Of a DNA stretch of 64,000 nucleotides, positions 48,760 to 57,712 are shown piece after piece. The stretch comes from Porphyridium purpureum (taxonomy: Eukaryota > Rhodophyta > Bangiophyceae > Porphyridiales > Porphyridiaceae): assembly GCA_008690995.1 (NCBI GenBank), contig VRMN01000001.1, forward strand, positions 5,394,001 to 5,458,000. Reading direction: 5' to 3'. Position 1 is the first letter of the stretch. The number at the start of each line of letters is the position of its first letter. A model generated the notes under the pieces. That model searched no databases and was not told where the DNA came from. It saw only the letters and a list, made by a program, of their open reading frames with translations. The position numbers were made by a program, and so were the translations under genes.

Positions 48760-51036
48760 ATGGCTTCACGTGATGCCTCCGGTGATATGCAGCATGATCC
48801 GGACGCCGAATGGAAGCCTCCAGGCGCCGGGCCGGAGGACAGCGCGGTGCTCAAGTTGGGCGCAATGATGATTGAGGCGCAGGAAGCGCCGCTGGACGAG
48901 GACGGCGCCGCCGGTGGCGGTGGAATGGGCTCGGGCGATCCGTCTTTGTATGGGCTTGCGTTTTCTCTCGGGCGAATGGCGGAGGCGCTCGAGAATGGGC
49001 CGCACGTGCACCGCGACGAGACGCTGAGCGAGGTGCCACAGCTGTTGGACCACTGCCCGGAGGGATTCGTGCAGCAAGTGCTGCCTGCGCTTTGCGACAA
49101 TGTGCTTACGTGGGACCTCGACGCACAGTCATCTGCGGCCTTCCTGCTAGATCAGCTTTTAGCGCGGAACGAGGCGCTCGCGGAACCCTTCGCTTTCCGC
49201 TTCGTTCAGATTGGCGTTGCCGTTCTGCAATCGTTCAAGGGGCAAAGGGACAACGCGGCCATCGAACCATACCATGAGCTGTGGCGAGATGTAATCTGTC
49301 GCTCGTTACTAATCTTACGGCATGACGAACAGCAGCGCTCGTGGCTACTTGAATACATGGACACCCTCGAGTTTGACGATCGCAACGAGTCGATCCTTTG
49401 TGCTCTCATGATAGGCGCCATGGCGAAAAATGCGAGCAGAGAGTTTGTTCGCTCGAAGCTGCTACCCTATCTGCAGATCTACGCAAATGAGGCGGCAGGC
49501 ATCGAAGTATTTGGCTCTTGTATCACATCGATCGCGCTTATTGGAAAAATGATATCTATGGAGGACGTGGAAAACTACCTGTGGCCGTACCTGCTCAACG
49601 CCATAGCGTGCGTTTCCGATACGCGCCTACACGCTGAGGCGCTGTACGTAATGTCTGAGGTTTTGGAGAACAAGCGCACTCAAAAAGACCCGGGCAAGCG
49701 ATTTTTCAGCGAGCTATTTCCCCCGGTGTTTTTGAACGAGTGCGCGCTTGCGTGCCGTGTCAGTACAGACGATGACTCGATCATTTTGGGCGACGAGTAT
49801 GCCGTGCTTGAAATTTTGTCCGAAAGCTTTGGCGAGCTGCTCTACTCGTATTCGCTGTACGGGCCCTCCGGCTCCGCGAGCCACAGCGGAAGCACTAACT
49901 ACCGAAAGCAAGCCATACGGGCATTTGCAAACATGAGCGCATGCTCAGGTGCGCTCGTACGACGCAACTGTGCGTACAATTTGCCGGGCGTGTGCCAGGT
50001 GCTTGCGGGCAAGTACGCAACAGAGCTGCTTGAGATTGTAGCCGCGCTGACGCGCGACAAGGACCGCGACACTCGCTGCCTCGTTGCTTCGGGTTTTCAT
50101 GAGACTGTTCGTGCATTGGCAAAGAAAGGGCGCATGGAGAAGCTTATCACCAGCTTAATTATGCTGCTCAAAGACCGCGACGCGCTGGTGCGGGAGTATG
50201 CGATTTCGCATCTTGCGGAATCACTCGTGTTGTTCGATAAATTCATCGAGCCGCAGATTATGGCCCACGTCGCCCCAGTGTTCGGTGTGGTACAGAGGCG
50301 CGATGCAGAGAGCTGGCGCGCGCAGGTCAAGATTGCAGAGCAAATTGAAGGCAGTGCCGAAGTTATTCCGGACGCCGCACTGGAGGATGCCATCCTTCCC
50401 GTCCTGAAGCGCATGATTCTGGAGGGCATTTTTCCTGTCAAGAGGGCGGCTGTGCGCGCCACCCTGCGCTGTATTCTATACATAACTGATTCGTCTCAGC
50501 GCAGCCATTGTATATCTCGCTATGTCGACTCGCTCGCGCAATCACGGACCGCTGCACGCATCCATTACCCATTCGCGCTACGAACTGCGCTTGAAATGTT
50601 CAGTGCGCGTTTTTTCTTTGCACATTTTGCGTCGCACCTGGCTGCCTTGAGCAGAGACCCGCTGAGCAACATTCGGCTCCTGCTGGCGCAATTGCTTCCG
50701 CAGCTCTTTCAAGCAGCGCGTATGACCAAGCAGGACGAGCCAGTTGACTTGATTTCTAATGTTGCAGACACTCTGCTTTCGGACGAATGGGAGGACGTGC
50801 GGGCAACAGCCATGACAAATATGGCATCGCTTTATGGTCCCCTTCCGGTCGCCATGCAAGATGCCAATGCGCGGAAAAGTGCCGACGAAGACACACGATT
50901 TGGAGGCAGCAATAATTATAGGTCCGGTGCTTCTGTAGGGAATCCATCAGCGCCCCAACGCTTTCTTCAAGGATTATCCATGACGTTCCGTGGCCAGCCC
51001 ACTCCTAAAGCGCCCAAGACGTCAAGCACGGAATAA
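48760..51036 (+). CDS. PPP4R4-like HEAT-repeat phosphatase regulatory subunit, paralogue 2
   Basis: 758 residues from the first ATG (MASRDASGD). It aligns with paralogue 1 and better with human PPP4R4: VRRNCAYNLPGVCQVLAGKY, DRDTRCLVASGFHETVRAL, ESWRAQVKIAEQI, FPVKRAAVRATLRCILY, FSARFFFAHFASHL and DPLSNIRLLLAQLLPQLFQA. Length and colinearity suggest the true orthologue, with paralogue 1 the more derived. HEAT repeats span about 60-700; the N-terminus is acidic and the C-tail basic and Ser-rich. The stop codon (51034-51036) is immediately followed by the ATG of the next gene. Confidence 0.87.
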   Translation: MASRDASGDMQHDPDAEWKPPGAGPEDSAVLKLGAMMIEAQEAPLDEDGAAGGGGMGSGDPSLYGLAFSLGRMAEALENGPHVHRDETLSEVPQLLDHCPEGFVQQVLPALCDNVLTWDLDAQSSAAFLLDQLLARNEALAEPFAFRFVQIGVAVLQSFKGQRDNAAIEPYHELWRDVICRSLLILRHDEQQRSWLLEYMDTLEFDDRNESILCALMIGAMAKNASREFVRSKLLPYLQIYANEAAGIEVFGSCITSIALIGKMISMEDVENYLWPYLLNAIACVSDTRLHAEALYVMSEVLENKRTQKDPGKRFFSELFPPVFLNECALACRVSTDDDSIILGDEYAVLEILSESFGELLYSYSLYGPSGSASHSGSTNYRKQAIRAFANMSACSGALVRRNCAYNLPGVCQVLAGKYATELLEIVAALTRDKDRDTRCLVASGFHETVRALAKKGRMEKLITSLIMLLKDRDALVREYAISHLAESLVLFDKFIEPQIMAHVAPVFGVVQRRDAESWRAQVKIAEQIEGSAEVIPDAALEDAILPVLKRMILEGIFPVKRAAVRATLRCILYITDSSQRSHCISRYVDSLAQSRTAARIHYPFALRTALEMFSARFFFAHFASHLAALSRDPLSNIRLLLAQLLPQLFQAARMTKQDEPVDLISNVADTLLSDEWEDVRATAMTNMASLYGPLPVAMQDANARKSADEDTRFGGSNNYRSGASVGNPSAPQRFLQGLSMTFRGQPTPKAPKTSSTE

Positions 51037-52455
51037 ATGTCACATCCTCCCATTGTCATGGTGAGCGCTTTTTTAATCGGATGGCCGGTGCGCCGCGTCG
51101 CCGTTGACGGCGGCGATGGCGGCGGTGGCCTTGGCGCTAACAGCACAAGGAGCCACCGCCGCCGCGAAAGAATCGTATGCACCGCTGCTGAAGCTCAACA
51201 ACGTGGATGGTCAGGGGCGAACGATTCGAGCGCCAGTCTAGAAGCCCGCGGCAGGGCGCGCTTTCAGGAGTTCGAGCCCGTGCAGAGCATTGTGCGGCGC
51301 GCGCAGCATGCGCTGAGCGTGAATCAAGTGGCTCAGGCTCGTGAATTGTTCCAGCAGGCTGTCGATGTCGACCCTTTTTACGGCAAAGGCTGGTACGGTC
51401 TGGCGCGCACATGTGGTATGATGGAGGGTAAGCGTGGACCCAGAGAGAGTCTCCAGGTGCTGAAGCGCGCCTTGCGTGCGGATCCAGAGAATCCCAAGCT
51501 ATTTCAAACGGCGGCCAAGCTCGCACTTCGCAGTCGCAGCTATCGAGCGGCCGTGCGGTACTTGCAGCGAGGCATTGAGGTCGCGTCAGACGGAAGCGCG
51601 CAAGCTTCGCTGCTGGCTATATGGGCGCAGGTTGAGCTGGCGCTCGAGAACGAGGCTGGCGCGCGACAGCTGTTTCGCGATGCGCTGCGCGTTGACAAGC
51701 GATGCACGCGCGCGTACGTGGGATGGGCGCGAATGGAAATCCGAAGCGGTGCCTATGAACGAGCGAGCCGTCTTCTGAGCGCATGCGTTCTGCGCGGCGG
51801 GGGGATGCAGAGTGCACGCGTAATGCAGACAGCAGGCTACTTCGAGATGCTGCAGGGTGCGTACGGGCGCGCGCGCGAGTGCTTTGAGCGCGCAGTCGCC
51901 CTGAGCGCGAGCGAAGCCGTGCCAAGTATTTTCGGCTTCCTGATGTACGCACGCATGGAGGCGTATTTAGGCAATGACGCGCGCGCGCGCGAAGTGCTGA
52001 CGCTCGCATCGGAGCGCTTTCAGAGGCACAGTCGCCCGGAAATGCTTCTCGCGCTTCTCGCACTGCGCCGCGACGACCTCGAGGCCGCCAAGCTGCACGC
52101 GAGCCGCGCGCTGGCCCGCCAGCCCAAGAAAACGGTGCTGTGGACGCTGCTTGGGCAGATCGAGTGCCGGCTGGGGAATGTGTCCCGCGCGCGAGCTATC
52201 TTTATCCGGGCGTGCGAGCAAAACCGGTCGGACTGGTACGTGCGCCATTGCTGGAGTGCGCTCGAGTGGGACCAACCCCAACCAAATGTGTCACTGGCGT
52301 CCAGTCTGTGCAAACAGTCGTTCGCGCTTCGCGACCAGATCAGGTTCGACTTTTGCCCGCTGACATGCGCGATCAATGACCATCCCGATCAGTACCTCTT
52401 CCGCAAACTCATCATTTTCCCCGTCAGCCGCACCTTGTCTCCAGCTAAACAATGA
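51037..52455 (+). CDS. HAT/TPR-repeat protein, plastid RNA-maturation type
   Basis: 472 residues from an ATG that directly abuts the previous stop; a second ATG at 51058 (MVSAFLIGWPVRRVAV) gives a more transit-peptide-like start. Tandem helical-pair repeats run from about 85 to 410 (ARELFQQAVDVDPFYGKGWY, ARQLFRDALRVDKRCTRAYV, ARECFERAVALSASEAVPSI, ARAIFIRACEQNRSDWYVRH), with the W/Y-A-x-x-E pattern of half-a-TPR (HAT) units. This resembles Mbb1/HCF107, which bind and stabilise plastid psbB/psbH transcripts; plastid location fits but is inferred. It could alternatively be another HAT protein of RNA processing. Confidence 0.7.
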   Translation: MSHPPIVMVSAFLIGWPVRRVAVDGGDGGGGLGANSTRSHRRRERIVCTAAEAQQRGWSGANDSSASLEARGRARFQEFEPVQSIVRRAQHALSVNQVAQARELFQQAVDVDPFYGKGWYGLARTCGMMEGKRGPRESLQVLKRALRADPENPKLFQTAAKLALRSRSYRAAVRYLQRGIEVASDGSAQASLLAIWAQVELALENEAGARQLFRDALRVDKRCTRAYVGWARMEIRSGAYERASRLLSACVLRGGGMQSARVMQTAGYFEMLQGAYGRARECFERAVALSASEAVPSIFGFLMYARMEAYLGNDARAREVLTLASERFQRHSRPEMLLALLALRRDDLEAAKLHASRALARQPKKTVLWTLLGQIECRLGNVSRARAIFIRACEQNRSDWYVRHCWSALEWDQPQPNVSLASSLCKQSFALRDQIRFDFCPLTCAINDHPDQYLFRKLIIFPVSRTLSPAKQ

Positions 52456-52549
52456 AAGGGGCTGCACGTTGGCGAGTTGGGGTTCACGGGCACGTCTGGT
52501 GCATTGGAGAAGGTCTGGTCAGACCCCGGGGTGCCACCGCCGGCACCAG

Positions 52550-53092
52550 ATGGCTTGTGGCCAGCGCGCTGTCTACGTGAGTCGTGGCGGGGTGGTTTCT
52601 TTCCGTCGGAGCATGCTCGCTTACACGGGACCTGTGAATCCCCGGCGCATGGTTCGAACTGATTCACCAGCAGAAGCTGCGAGTGGTCGCGGGGCACAAT
52701 TGGCTGTATGCGGCACGAAAGGGATAGCGCGCAGTATGTCCACGGCGGACTCGGACACCGCCAGTCCTGGCGAGGACGGTTCTCGAGCGCGGCTGCCGAT
52801 AGGAGATGGAGGCGAAGCACACAGAGGAACGGACAAGACGGCCGATCGCAAAGCGGCAAAGAAACAGGCTAAGATGGAGCGCCGCGCGAAGCGCGAAGGC
52901 CGTCTTGTGACGACCAAGCCATGCGAATTGTGTGCCAGACAGGTCACCTTACTCGTACGGTGCCAGACCGATGCCACCCGTGCGTGGAGGATGGTGTGCG
53001 GGAAGTGCTGGCATGTAGTATCTGGGGGTGTGACCGATGGTTCACCCAACCATCCTCACTACCGCTACGGGGGGCTGTGGAAAGCGCAGTAG
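52550..53092 (+). CDS. Small CxxC protein of the 'VCGKCW...YGGLWK' family
   Basis: The conserved part is the last 60 residues: KPCELCARQVTLLVRCQTDA, then MVCGKCWHVVSGGVTDG and HYRYGGLWK. I have seen this signature (two CxxC pairs, RCQxD, VCGKCW, VSGGVxDG, YRYGGLWK) in uncharacterised proteins of plants, algae and other protists. The Cys pairs suggest one zinc site. Before it is a very basic helix (ADRKAAKKQAKMERRAKREG). The start is uncertain: ATGs at 52550, 52613, 52649 and 52736 are all in frame and the residues between them are Arg/Ser-rich; 52736 gives the shortest version. Nothing shows its function; a zinc-binding nucleic-acid or ribosome-associated role would suit the basic helix. Confidence 0.65.
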   Translation: MACGQRAVYVSRGGVVSFRRSMLAYTGPVNPRRMVRTDSPAEAASGRGAQLAVCGTKGIARSMSTADSDTASPGEDGSRARLPIGDGGEAHRGTDKTADRKAAKKQAKMERRAKREGRLVTTKPCELCARQVTLLVRCQTDATRAWRMVCGKCWHVVSGGVTDGSPNHPHYRYGGLWKAQ

Positions 53093-53191
53093 TTTTGCAG
53101 GATGATGGAGCAGGTGATCTATTTCTCTAGGCTTGGCAAGAACGCTGCGACAAGCACCAAAGTTGATTGGGTCGGTCGATATCATTCATCT

Positions 53192-56100
53192 TTAATGGGC
53201 TATGTCAAGAGAAGTCGGTGGACGCATTGGTTCTATACTTGCATGCTCTCTATTGCTTTCGCCCGTGCTGAGCGTCGGACCGTCCTGAATGCCCGCAGAC
53301 GGGATAACAAACTTGGCGGGATCAATGGCGACAGAGCGCGTGGTGTTCTGCTGCTTGTAGATACCTACGAGTCGGTCAGCGAGCTCAAACATGTTGTTAC
53401 GAAGCGAGATGATGATAAACTGCGCACCCTTGGTGCGCTGCTGTACATAATTGGCCACAATGCTGACGTTGCGAAAATCAAGCGCTGCGTCAATCTCGTC
53501 CATGAAATAGAGCGCGTTGGGCTTGTAGCTGTGCAAGGCAAACACCAGAGCAAGTGACGACAGTGTTTTTTCGCCGCCCGATAGGTGAGCAATATTTTTC
53601 CAGCTCTTCTTCGGCGGGCGCACTGAGAACAGAATGCCTTCGGAAAATGGGTCAAGCGTGTCCACGAGCTCTAGCTCTGCATCGCCACCCAATGTAATCA
53701 TTTGGTACATCTTTTTAAGTTCCGTGCTAATCCGCACGAATCCTGCCATGAACTTGTCCAGTCGCTCTTTCCGCAGATGCTCTACAAAGCGCCGCGCACA
53801 GTCTCGCTTGGCCGTAATCGTATCTAGCTCACCCAGTTCGGATCGTAGTTCAGCTTCCTTTAAGTTAAAGCGCCGAATCGAATCGAGATCAACCGTCATG
53901 TTGGTAAGTTGGCTGCGCGCAAGCTCAATTTCGGCAGTTAGTTGCTTGCGGTCCACCTGCTCAAAATCAAAGGCCGCGAGTGCAGTTTCTGAAAAGCCTC
54001 CATCCTGGTCATCGTCCGATACTTTGTCCATGAGTCGATCAGTCTTTGATGGTGTTTCCTGAGCGTGGCCTTCTTCCATGATCATCATTGTCATCATCGA
54101 CGCTTCCATTTCCGAAGAACCATTCACTAGAAGCTCTCTCAAGCTCGCGCGGGTTTTCAGCCAGCGCTTCTTCACCTTGCCAAACTCTTCTTCGATCAAA
54201 GCTAGCTGCTTGCCGAGCTTTGCGATCTGCGCAACGTTGCGCGAAACTTCTTCTTCTAGCTTGGATGATCGTGTGGAGTACAGCGTAACCGCTTTTTCTG
54301 CTTCATCCACAGACGTCTGTAGTTCCTGGGTTCGCCTGTCTGCTTCAACACACGCCCTTGACGCTGCTTCGCGGGCCTCTGCAAGGGCCTCTGCCTTTTC
54401 TGCGATACTTTCCTGTTCCTTGTGTAGCGCTTCAATTTCTGCCTCTAGCTTGGCGCTGCCTTCTCGGATCTTTTGCAGCTCTGCATCCATCAATTCAAGC
54501 GACAGTGTCATTTCCGAAAATGCACTGCGGAGTTCATCCTCCGCGCGCTTCACTTCGCCCATTTGCTTCTTGGCGTTAGCATACACTTCACCACCAGCTT
54601 GCACCACCTGCGCCTCAAGTGTTTGGATCTCGCTTTCAATGCCCGCAATCTTAAGGACAATCATGTCAATGTTCTCCCGATCGGCTTCCACTTCGCGTTG
54701 CAAGGCATCAATCTGTTTTGCCGCGTTCTTGCTATTCGACAAGGTGTGGCAAGCTGCAAGCCTGCGCTCTAGCTCCCTCTGCCTCGACTTCAGCTCCGCT
54801 TCGGACTTTTGCTTTTCGGTAGCCTCTTGCTCCAGTCGTCGTTTATGATTTGCTACGGCCCGCAACTGTTCCGGTGCGAGAGCTTCAACAAACCTGGCAC
54901 ACTCCTTGATGGCGCTCTCCAATTGGTCTCGACGTCCAACGACTTCAGCAAGACTTGTCCTCATGGCAGCAGCTTCATGCTCGTTGAGCAACCCCTTGTG
55001 CTTGTCCGAACTCATCGTGGCACGCGTATTATTGCCAAGAAGCAGCGGCAGCTCGTCGGTGGCTTCGGAGGAAGACGCTCTTGTCTTGGCGGCAATCCCA
55101 CCTCCAGACATGGCGCCGTTGGACTCAATAAGCTGCCCAAGCACAGTCACCACGCGTCGCGTACCCTGAGGACGGAAAGCCATCCTAGTCCCTGACTCAA
55201 GATCCTGCGCGAGGAGCGTATTCCGCAAGACAAAGTAAAAGGCCACACGAAAGCGGTCGTCGATGGGCGTAATCTTATCTATCATCCGCTGCTCGCCATG
55301 CGATGCTGTAGAAGGTGCGCCCATCTGCTTGACTAGGTGTTGGATTTTGTCCAGCACAATAAAGGAAACACGTCCCAGCTTCTCGCGTTTGAGTAGCTCG
55401 ATGCACGCTTGCGCTGCCTGCTCGGTTTCGACGACAAAGTGATTCAACGAGCCCCCCATGCAAGCCTGAATCGCAGCATTGTATTTGGAGCTGCAGGTAC
55501 CCAGCCCACTCAACTTGCCAATCACACCATCAATGCGCGCATCCATCAGCCGTGCCTCTAGACGCGAGTTGCTCTTGAATTCACGCGCGCGCTGTTCCTG
55601 CAGGCTTAGCGCCGCTTCCAAGTCGCCTGCTCGCTGCGTGCACGCATCAAGCTCCTTCCGCAGCTCCGCCAGCCGATGCGATTCCTTGGATAGTTGAGCA
55701 TTGAGCTGTGCGTGCTCCAAGCTGACGCGCTTGTGCGCTTGGGCGTTTTCGTCGAGCTCACCTTTGATTGTGCCCAAGGCTGCTTTGGTCTCATTCAGCT
55801 CCTGCTTTGGACGCTCAACACGATCGCGCTCAACCTTGAGTTCATTTTCACTCACGGAATGTTTTTTCTTTGCTTCATTCATCTGCTCATTGAGTGCGCC
55901 AAGCGCCGAGTGCCTGTTTTCCAGTTGAGCTCTGAAAGGACCCGTCAGTCCTTTGACCCTATTTGACTCGCGATCCAACGCATCTTGCGCCATGCGCTTT
56001 TTTTCCTGTGCCTCCAGTAGCTCCGCCTCTAACGCAGTCAGCTTGACCTTGTTCGCGTGAGCATCCTTCTCCAGATTCGCACGGCGCTTCTGTTTGGCCG

Positions 56101-57280
56101 CAAGTTTACTCGTTTGCGATTTGCGCTGCTTCTCATTGAATTTGGATGCCTCTTGTGCCTGAATCGCGTCGCACTCAGCTCGCGTAAGCGCTGCTTTCAG
56201 GGACTCTGCCTTCTTCGCGTTTGCTTTGAACTCTTGAAGGATGCGTGCGTGAAGCTCGTCGGTCTCTTTTCGGTCGCTGTCCAAGGTCTGTTTCTCGAGC
56301 TTGAGCTCAGATGCACGAGAACGCAAAAGCTCACATTCCGAACGCAGTTGCGTTTGGTGGGCAACCAGCTCGGCGCCCTGAGCGCGCAGGAGTGTGGATT
56401 CGTTTGATACCATTTCGCGTTTCTTTTCGAGAAAAGCTTCGGCCTGCAGTTTTGGCCCCTCAAGTCCCTTTTTCTCCTGTTCCATGGCCTTGACTCGATT
56501 CAGTTTGAGGCTGCGTTCTTCTGATGCGGTGTCGAGAGCCGTGGCAGCCTCCTCAATGCGCTCGACGTACTCCACAGTACCAATGATATCCTCCAGGTAT
56601 TCGAGCAGCCCTTCCTTGCCGTGATCGCCTTTTGGCGGCATGGTGCTGATGGTCTCAACCTCGCCCTGAAGAATGAGGAATCTGTTGTGCTTGAGGTCGA
56701 CGCCTTTAGACATGAGCAGCTCCTGCATGTCCTTCTGCGTCGCTTTACGTCCGTCAATGCGATATGTTGACGCGCTCTGTGCGTCCACGCTGCGAGAGAT
56801 TTCAAAGCTGCGCACCACCGTGTATTCATTTTCGCTGCTGGTCTCGGAAGATTCGCCACTTGGACCTGGAGTATCAATGATCTCGGCCATGCGGATCGTC
56901 ACGCTGGCGTGCGTGCAATTTGGAAATGTATCTGACTTGTGAATGAGCTCCGCCAGCTTACTCATTCGCATTTGAGACGCCTTGCGCCCGAACACGAAGA
57001 TCATGGCGTCCACCGTGTTCGACTTGCCGCTACCGTTGGGCCCCACAATCGCCGAAAAGCGCTTATGAAAAGGGCCCACCGTCACCCGTCCGCCGTACGA
57101 CTTGAAGTTCTCCATGACTATTTCCGTGATAATCAAGCGCGGCTTAATTTCCTGCGCAGAGCCTGCCGACGGCATTTCAACATGTGGCTCCGACGGCTGC
57201 CCTTGCGGGGCTCGCCGATGAGCCTCCGAAGTATCCATCGGCGATGGCGGCGCGTGCAACTCTTCTCCGCCACCGTCCAT
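53192..57280 (-). CDS. SMC4: Condensin subunit SMC4
   Basis: 1362 residues from the ATG ending at 57280 (another in-frame ATG at 57448 adds 56 charged residues from a purine-rich tract that looks like leader). SMC4 pairs with SMC2 as the ATPase core of condensin. Walker A is GPNGSGKSN at 80-88, preceded by IVMENFKSYGGRV. The SMC4-specific segment is ILQGEVETISTMPPKGDHGK, then EGLLEYLEDIIG. Long coiled coils flank a hinge (DGVIGKLSGLGTCSSKYNAA). The C-terminal head has HLSGGEKTLSSLALVFALHS (ABC signature) and ALYFMDEIDAALDFRNV (Walker B/D-loop). Full length and intact. Convergent with the CxxC gene, 99 bp apart. Confidence 0.96.
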   Translation of the reverse strand: MDGGGEELHAPPSPMDTSEAHRRAPQGQPSEPHVEMPSAGSAQEIKPRLIITEIVMENFKSYGGRVTVGPFHKRFSAIVGPNGSGKSNTVDAMIFVFGRKASQMRMSKLAELIHKSDTFPNCTHASVTIRMAEIIDTPGPSGESSETSSENEYTVVRSFEISRSVDAQSASTYRIDGRKATQKDMQELLMSKGVDLKHNRFLILQGEVETISTMPPKGDHGKEGLLEYLEDIIGTVEYVERIEEAATALDTASEERSLKLNRVKAMEQEKKGLEGPKLQAEAFLEKKREMVSNESTLLRAQGAELVAHQTQLRSECELLRSRASELKLEKQTLDSDRKETDELHARILQEFKANAKKAESLKAALTRAECDAIQAQEASKFNEKQRKSQTSKLAAKQKRRANLEKDAHANKVKLTALEAELLEAQEKKRMAQDALDRESNRVKGLTGPFRAQLENRHSALGALNEQMNEAKKKHSVSENELKVERDRVERPKQELNETKAALGTIKGELDENAQAHKRVSLEHAQLNAQLSKESHRLAELRKELDACTQRAGDLEAALSLQEQRAREFKSNSRLEARLMDARIDGVIGKLSGLGTCSSKYNAAIQACMGGSLNHFVVETEQAAQACIELLKREKLGRVSFIVLDKIQHLVKQMGAPSTASHGEQRMIDKITPIDDRFRVAFYFVLRNTLLAQDLESGTRMAFRPQGTRRVVTVLGQLIESNGAMSGGGIAAKTRASSSEATDELPLLLGNNTRATMSSDKHKGLLNEHEAAAMRTSLAEVVGRRDQLESAIKECARFVEALAPEQLRAVANHKRRLEQEATEKQKSEAELKSRQRELERRLAACHTLSNSKNAAKQIDALQREVEADRENIDMIVLKIAGIESEIQTLEAQVVQAGGEVYANAKKQMGEVKRAEDELRSAFSEMTLSLELMDAELQKIREGSAKLEAEIEALHKEQESIAEKAEALAEAREAASRACVEADRRTQELQTSVDEAEKAVTLYSTRSSKLEEEVSRNVAQIAKLGKQLALIEEEFGKVKKRWLKTRASLRELLVNGSSEMEASMMTMMIMEEGHAQETPSKTDRLMDKVSDDDQDGGFSETALAAFDFEQVDRKQLTAEIELARSQLTNMTVDLDSIRRFNLKEAELRSELGELDTITAKRDCARRFVEHLRKERLDKFMAGFVRISTELKKMYQMITLGGDAELELVDTLDPFSEGILFSVRPPKKSWKNIAHLSGGEKTLSSLALVFALHSYKPNALYFMDEIDAALDFRNVSIVANYVQQRTKGAQFIIISLRNNMFELADRLVGIYKQQNTTRSVAIDPAKFVIPSAGIQDGPTLSTGESNREHASIEPMRPPTSLDIAH

Positions 57281-57712
57281 CACCACGCCGTGCCGATGCT
57301 CTCCCTTGCCTTGTCTCTGAACAGAACGACAACGCTGCTTTGTTCTCTTGCCCTTTGTCTCGCTCTCCGTATCATCTTGCCTCTCTCTCTGGCTCTCCCT
57401 TGGTCCTTGTTCCAAACCGGGTCCAACCTCATTTGAAATTTTGAACATTTGAAAATTTGAAATGATCGTTGTTCAGCGACCGACGTACAGTGAATGGTGT
57501 ACTAATTCGTACAGTGATGAATTTATAGAAGTTTAGACGGACACTGCGCGGCATCATTAAGAGATACAAGATGACATGCTTGTCATCTGTGATGAAACGG
57601 CTCGGACTTTATTTTTGCGCGGTGCAGCGCCGAGGCGCGCATGGGTGTGTGTGTGTGTGTGAGAGAGTGAAGGAGCGATGCGGTTGGGGCTGGGGACTGG
57701 ATGTGTTGAGCG
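57281..57712. other. Divergent gap between SMC4 and MOCS3
   Basis: Contains GTACAGTG at 57485-57492 and 57509-57516, a pyrimidine-rich plus strand at 57300-57415 (purine-rich on the SMC4 strand) and a (GT)n run at 57645-57661 running into a GA tract before the MOCS3 ATG. Confidence 0.55.
57485..57516. promoter_or_regulatory. Paired GTACAGTG words between SMC4 and MOCS3
   Basis: Two exact 8-mers 24 bp apart start to start, each about 205 bp from one of the two divergent ATGs (57280 and 57713). One word per gene would explain the arrangement; inferred. Confidence 0.45.

Noticed and set aside
52640-52665. GGTTCGAACTG resembling a tRNA B-box
   Set aside because: No acceptor stem or A-box pairs with it, and it lies within or next to the CxxC gene. 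I found no convincing tRNA or rRNA gene in the window.
53102-53557. 151-codon plus-strand frame beside the CxxC gene
   Set aside because: It lies antisense to the SMC4 C-terminal head, whose family motifs are unmistakable.
57281-57448. SMC4 N-terminal extension from the upstream ATG
   Set aside because: The extra 56 residues come from a purine-rich tract typical of leaders here, and the GTACAGTG spacing fits the ATG at 57280 better; it cannot be fully excluded.
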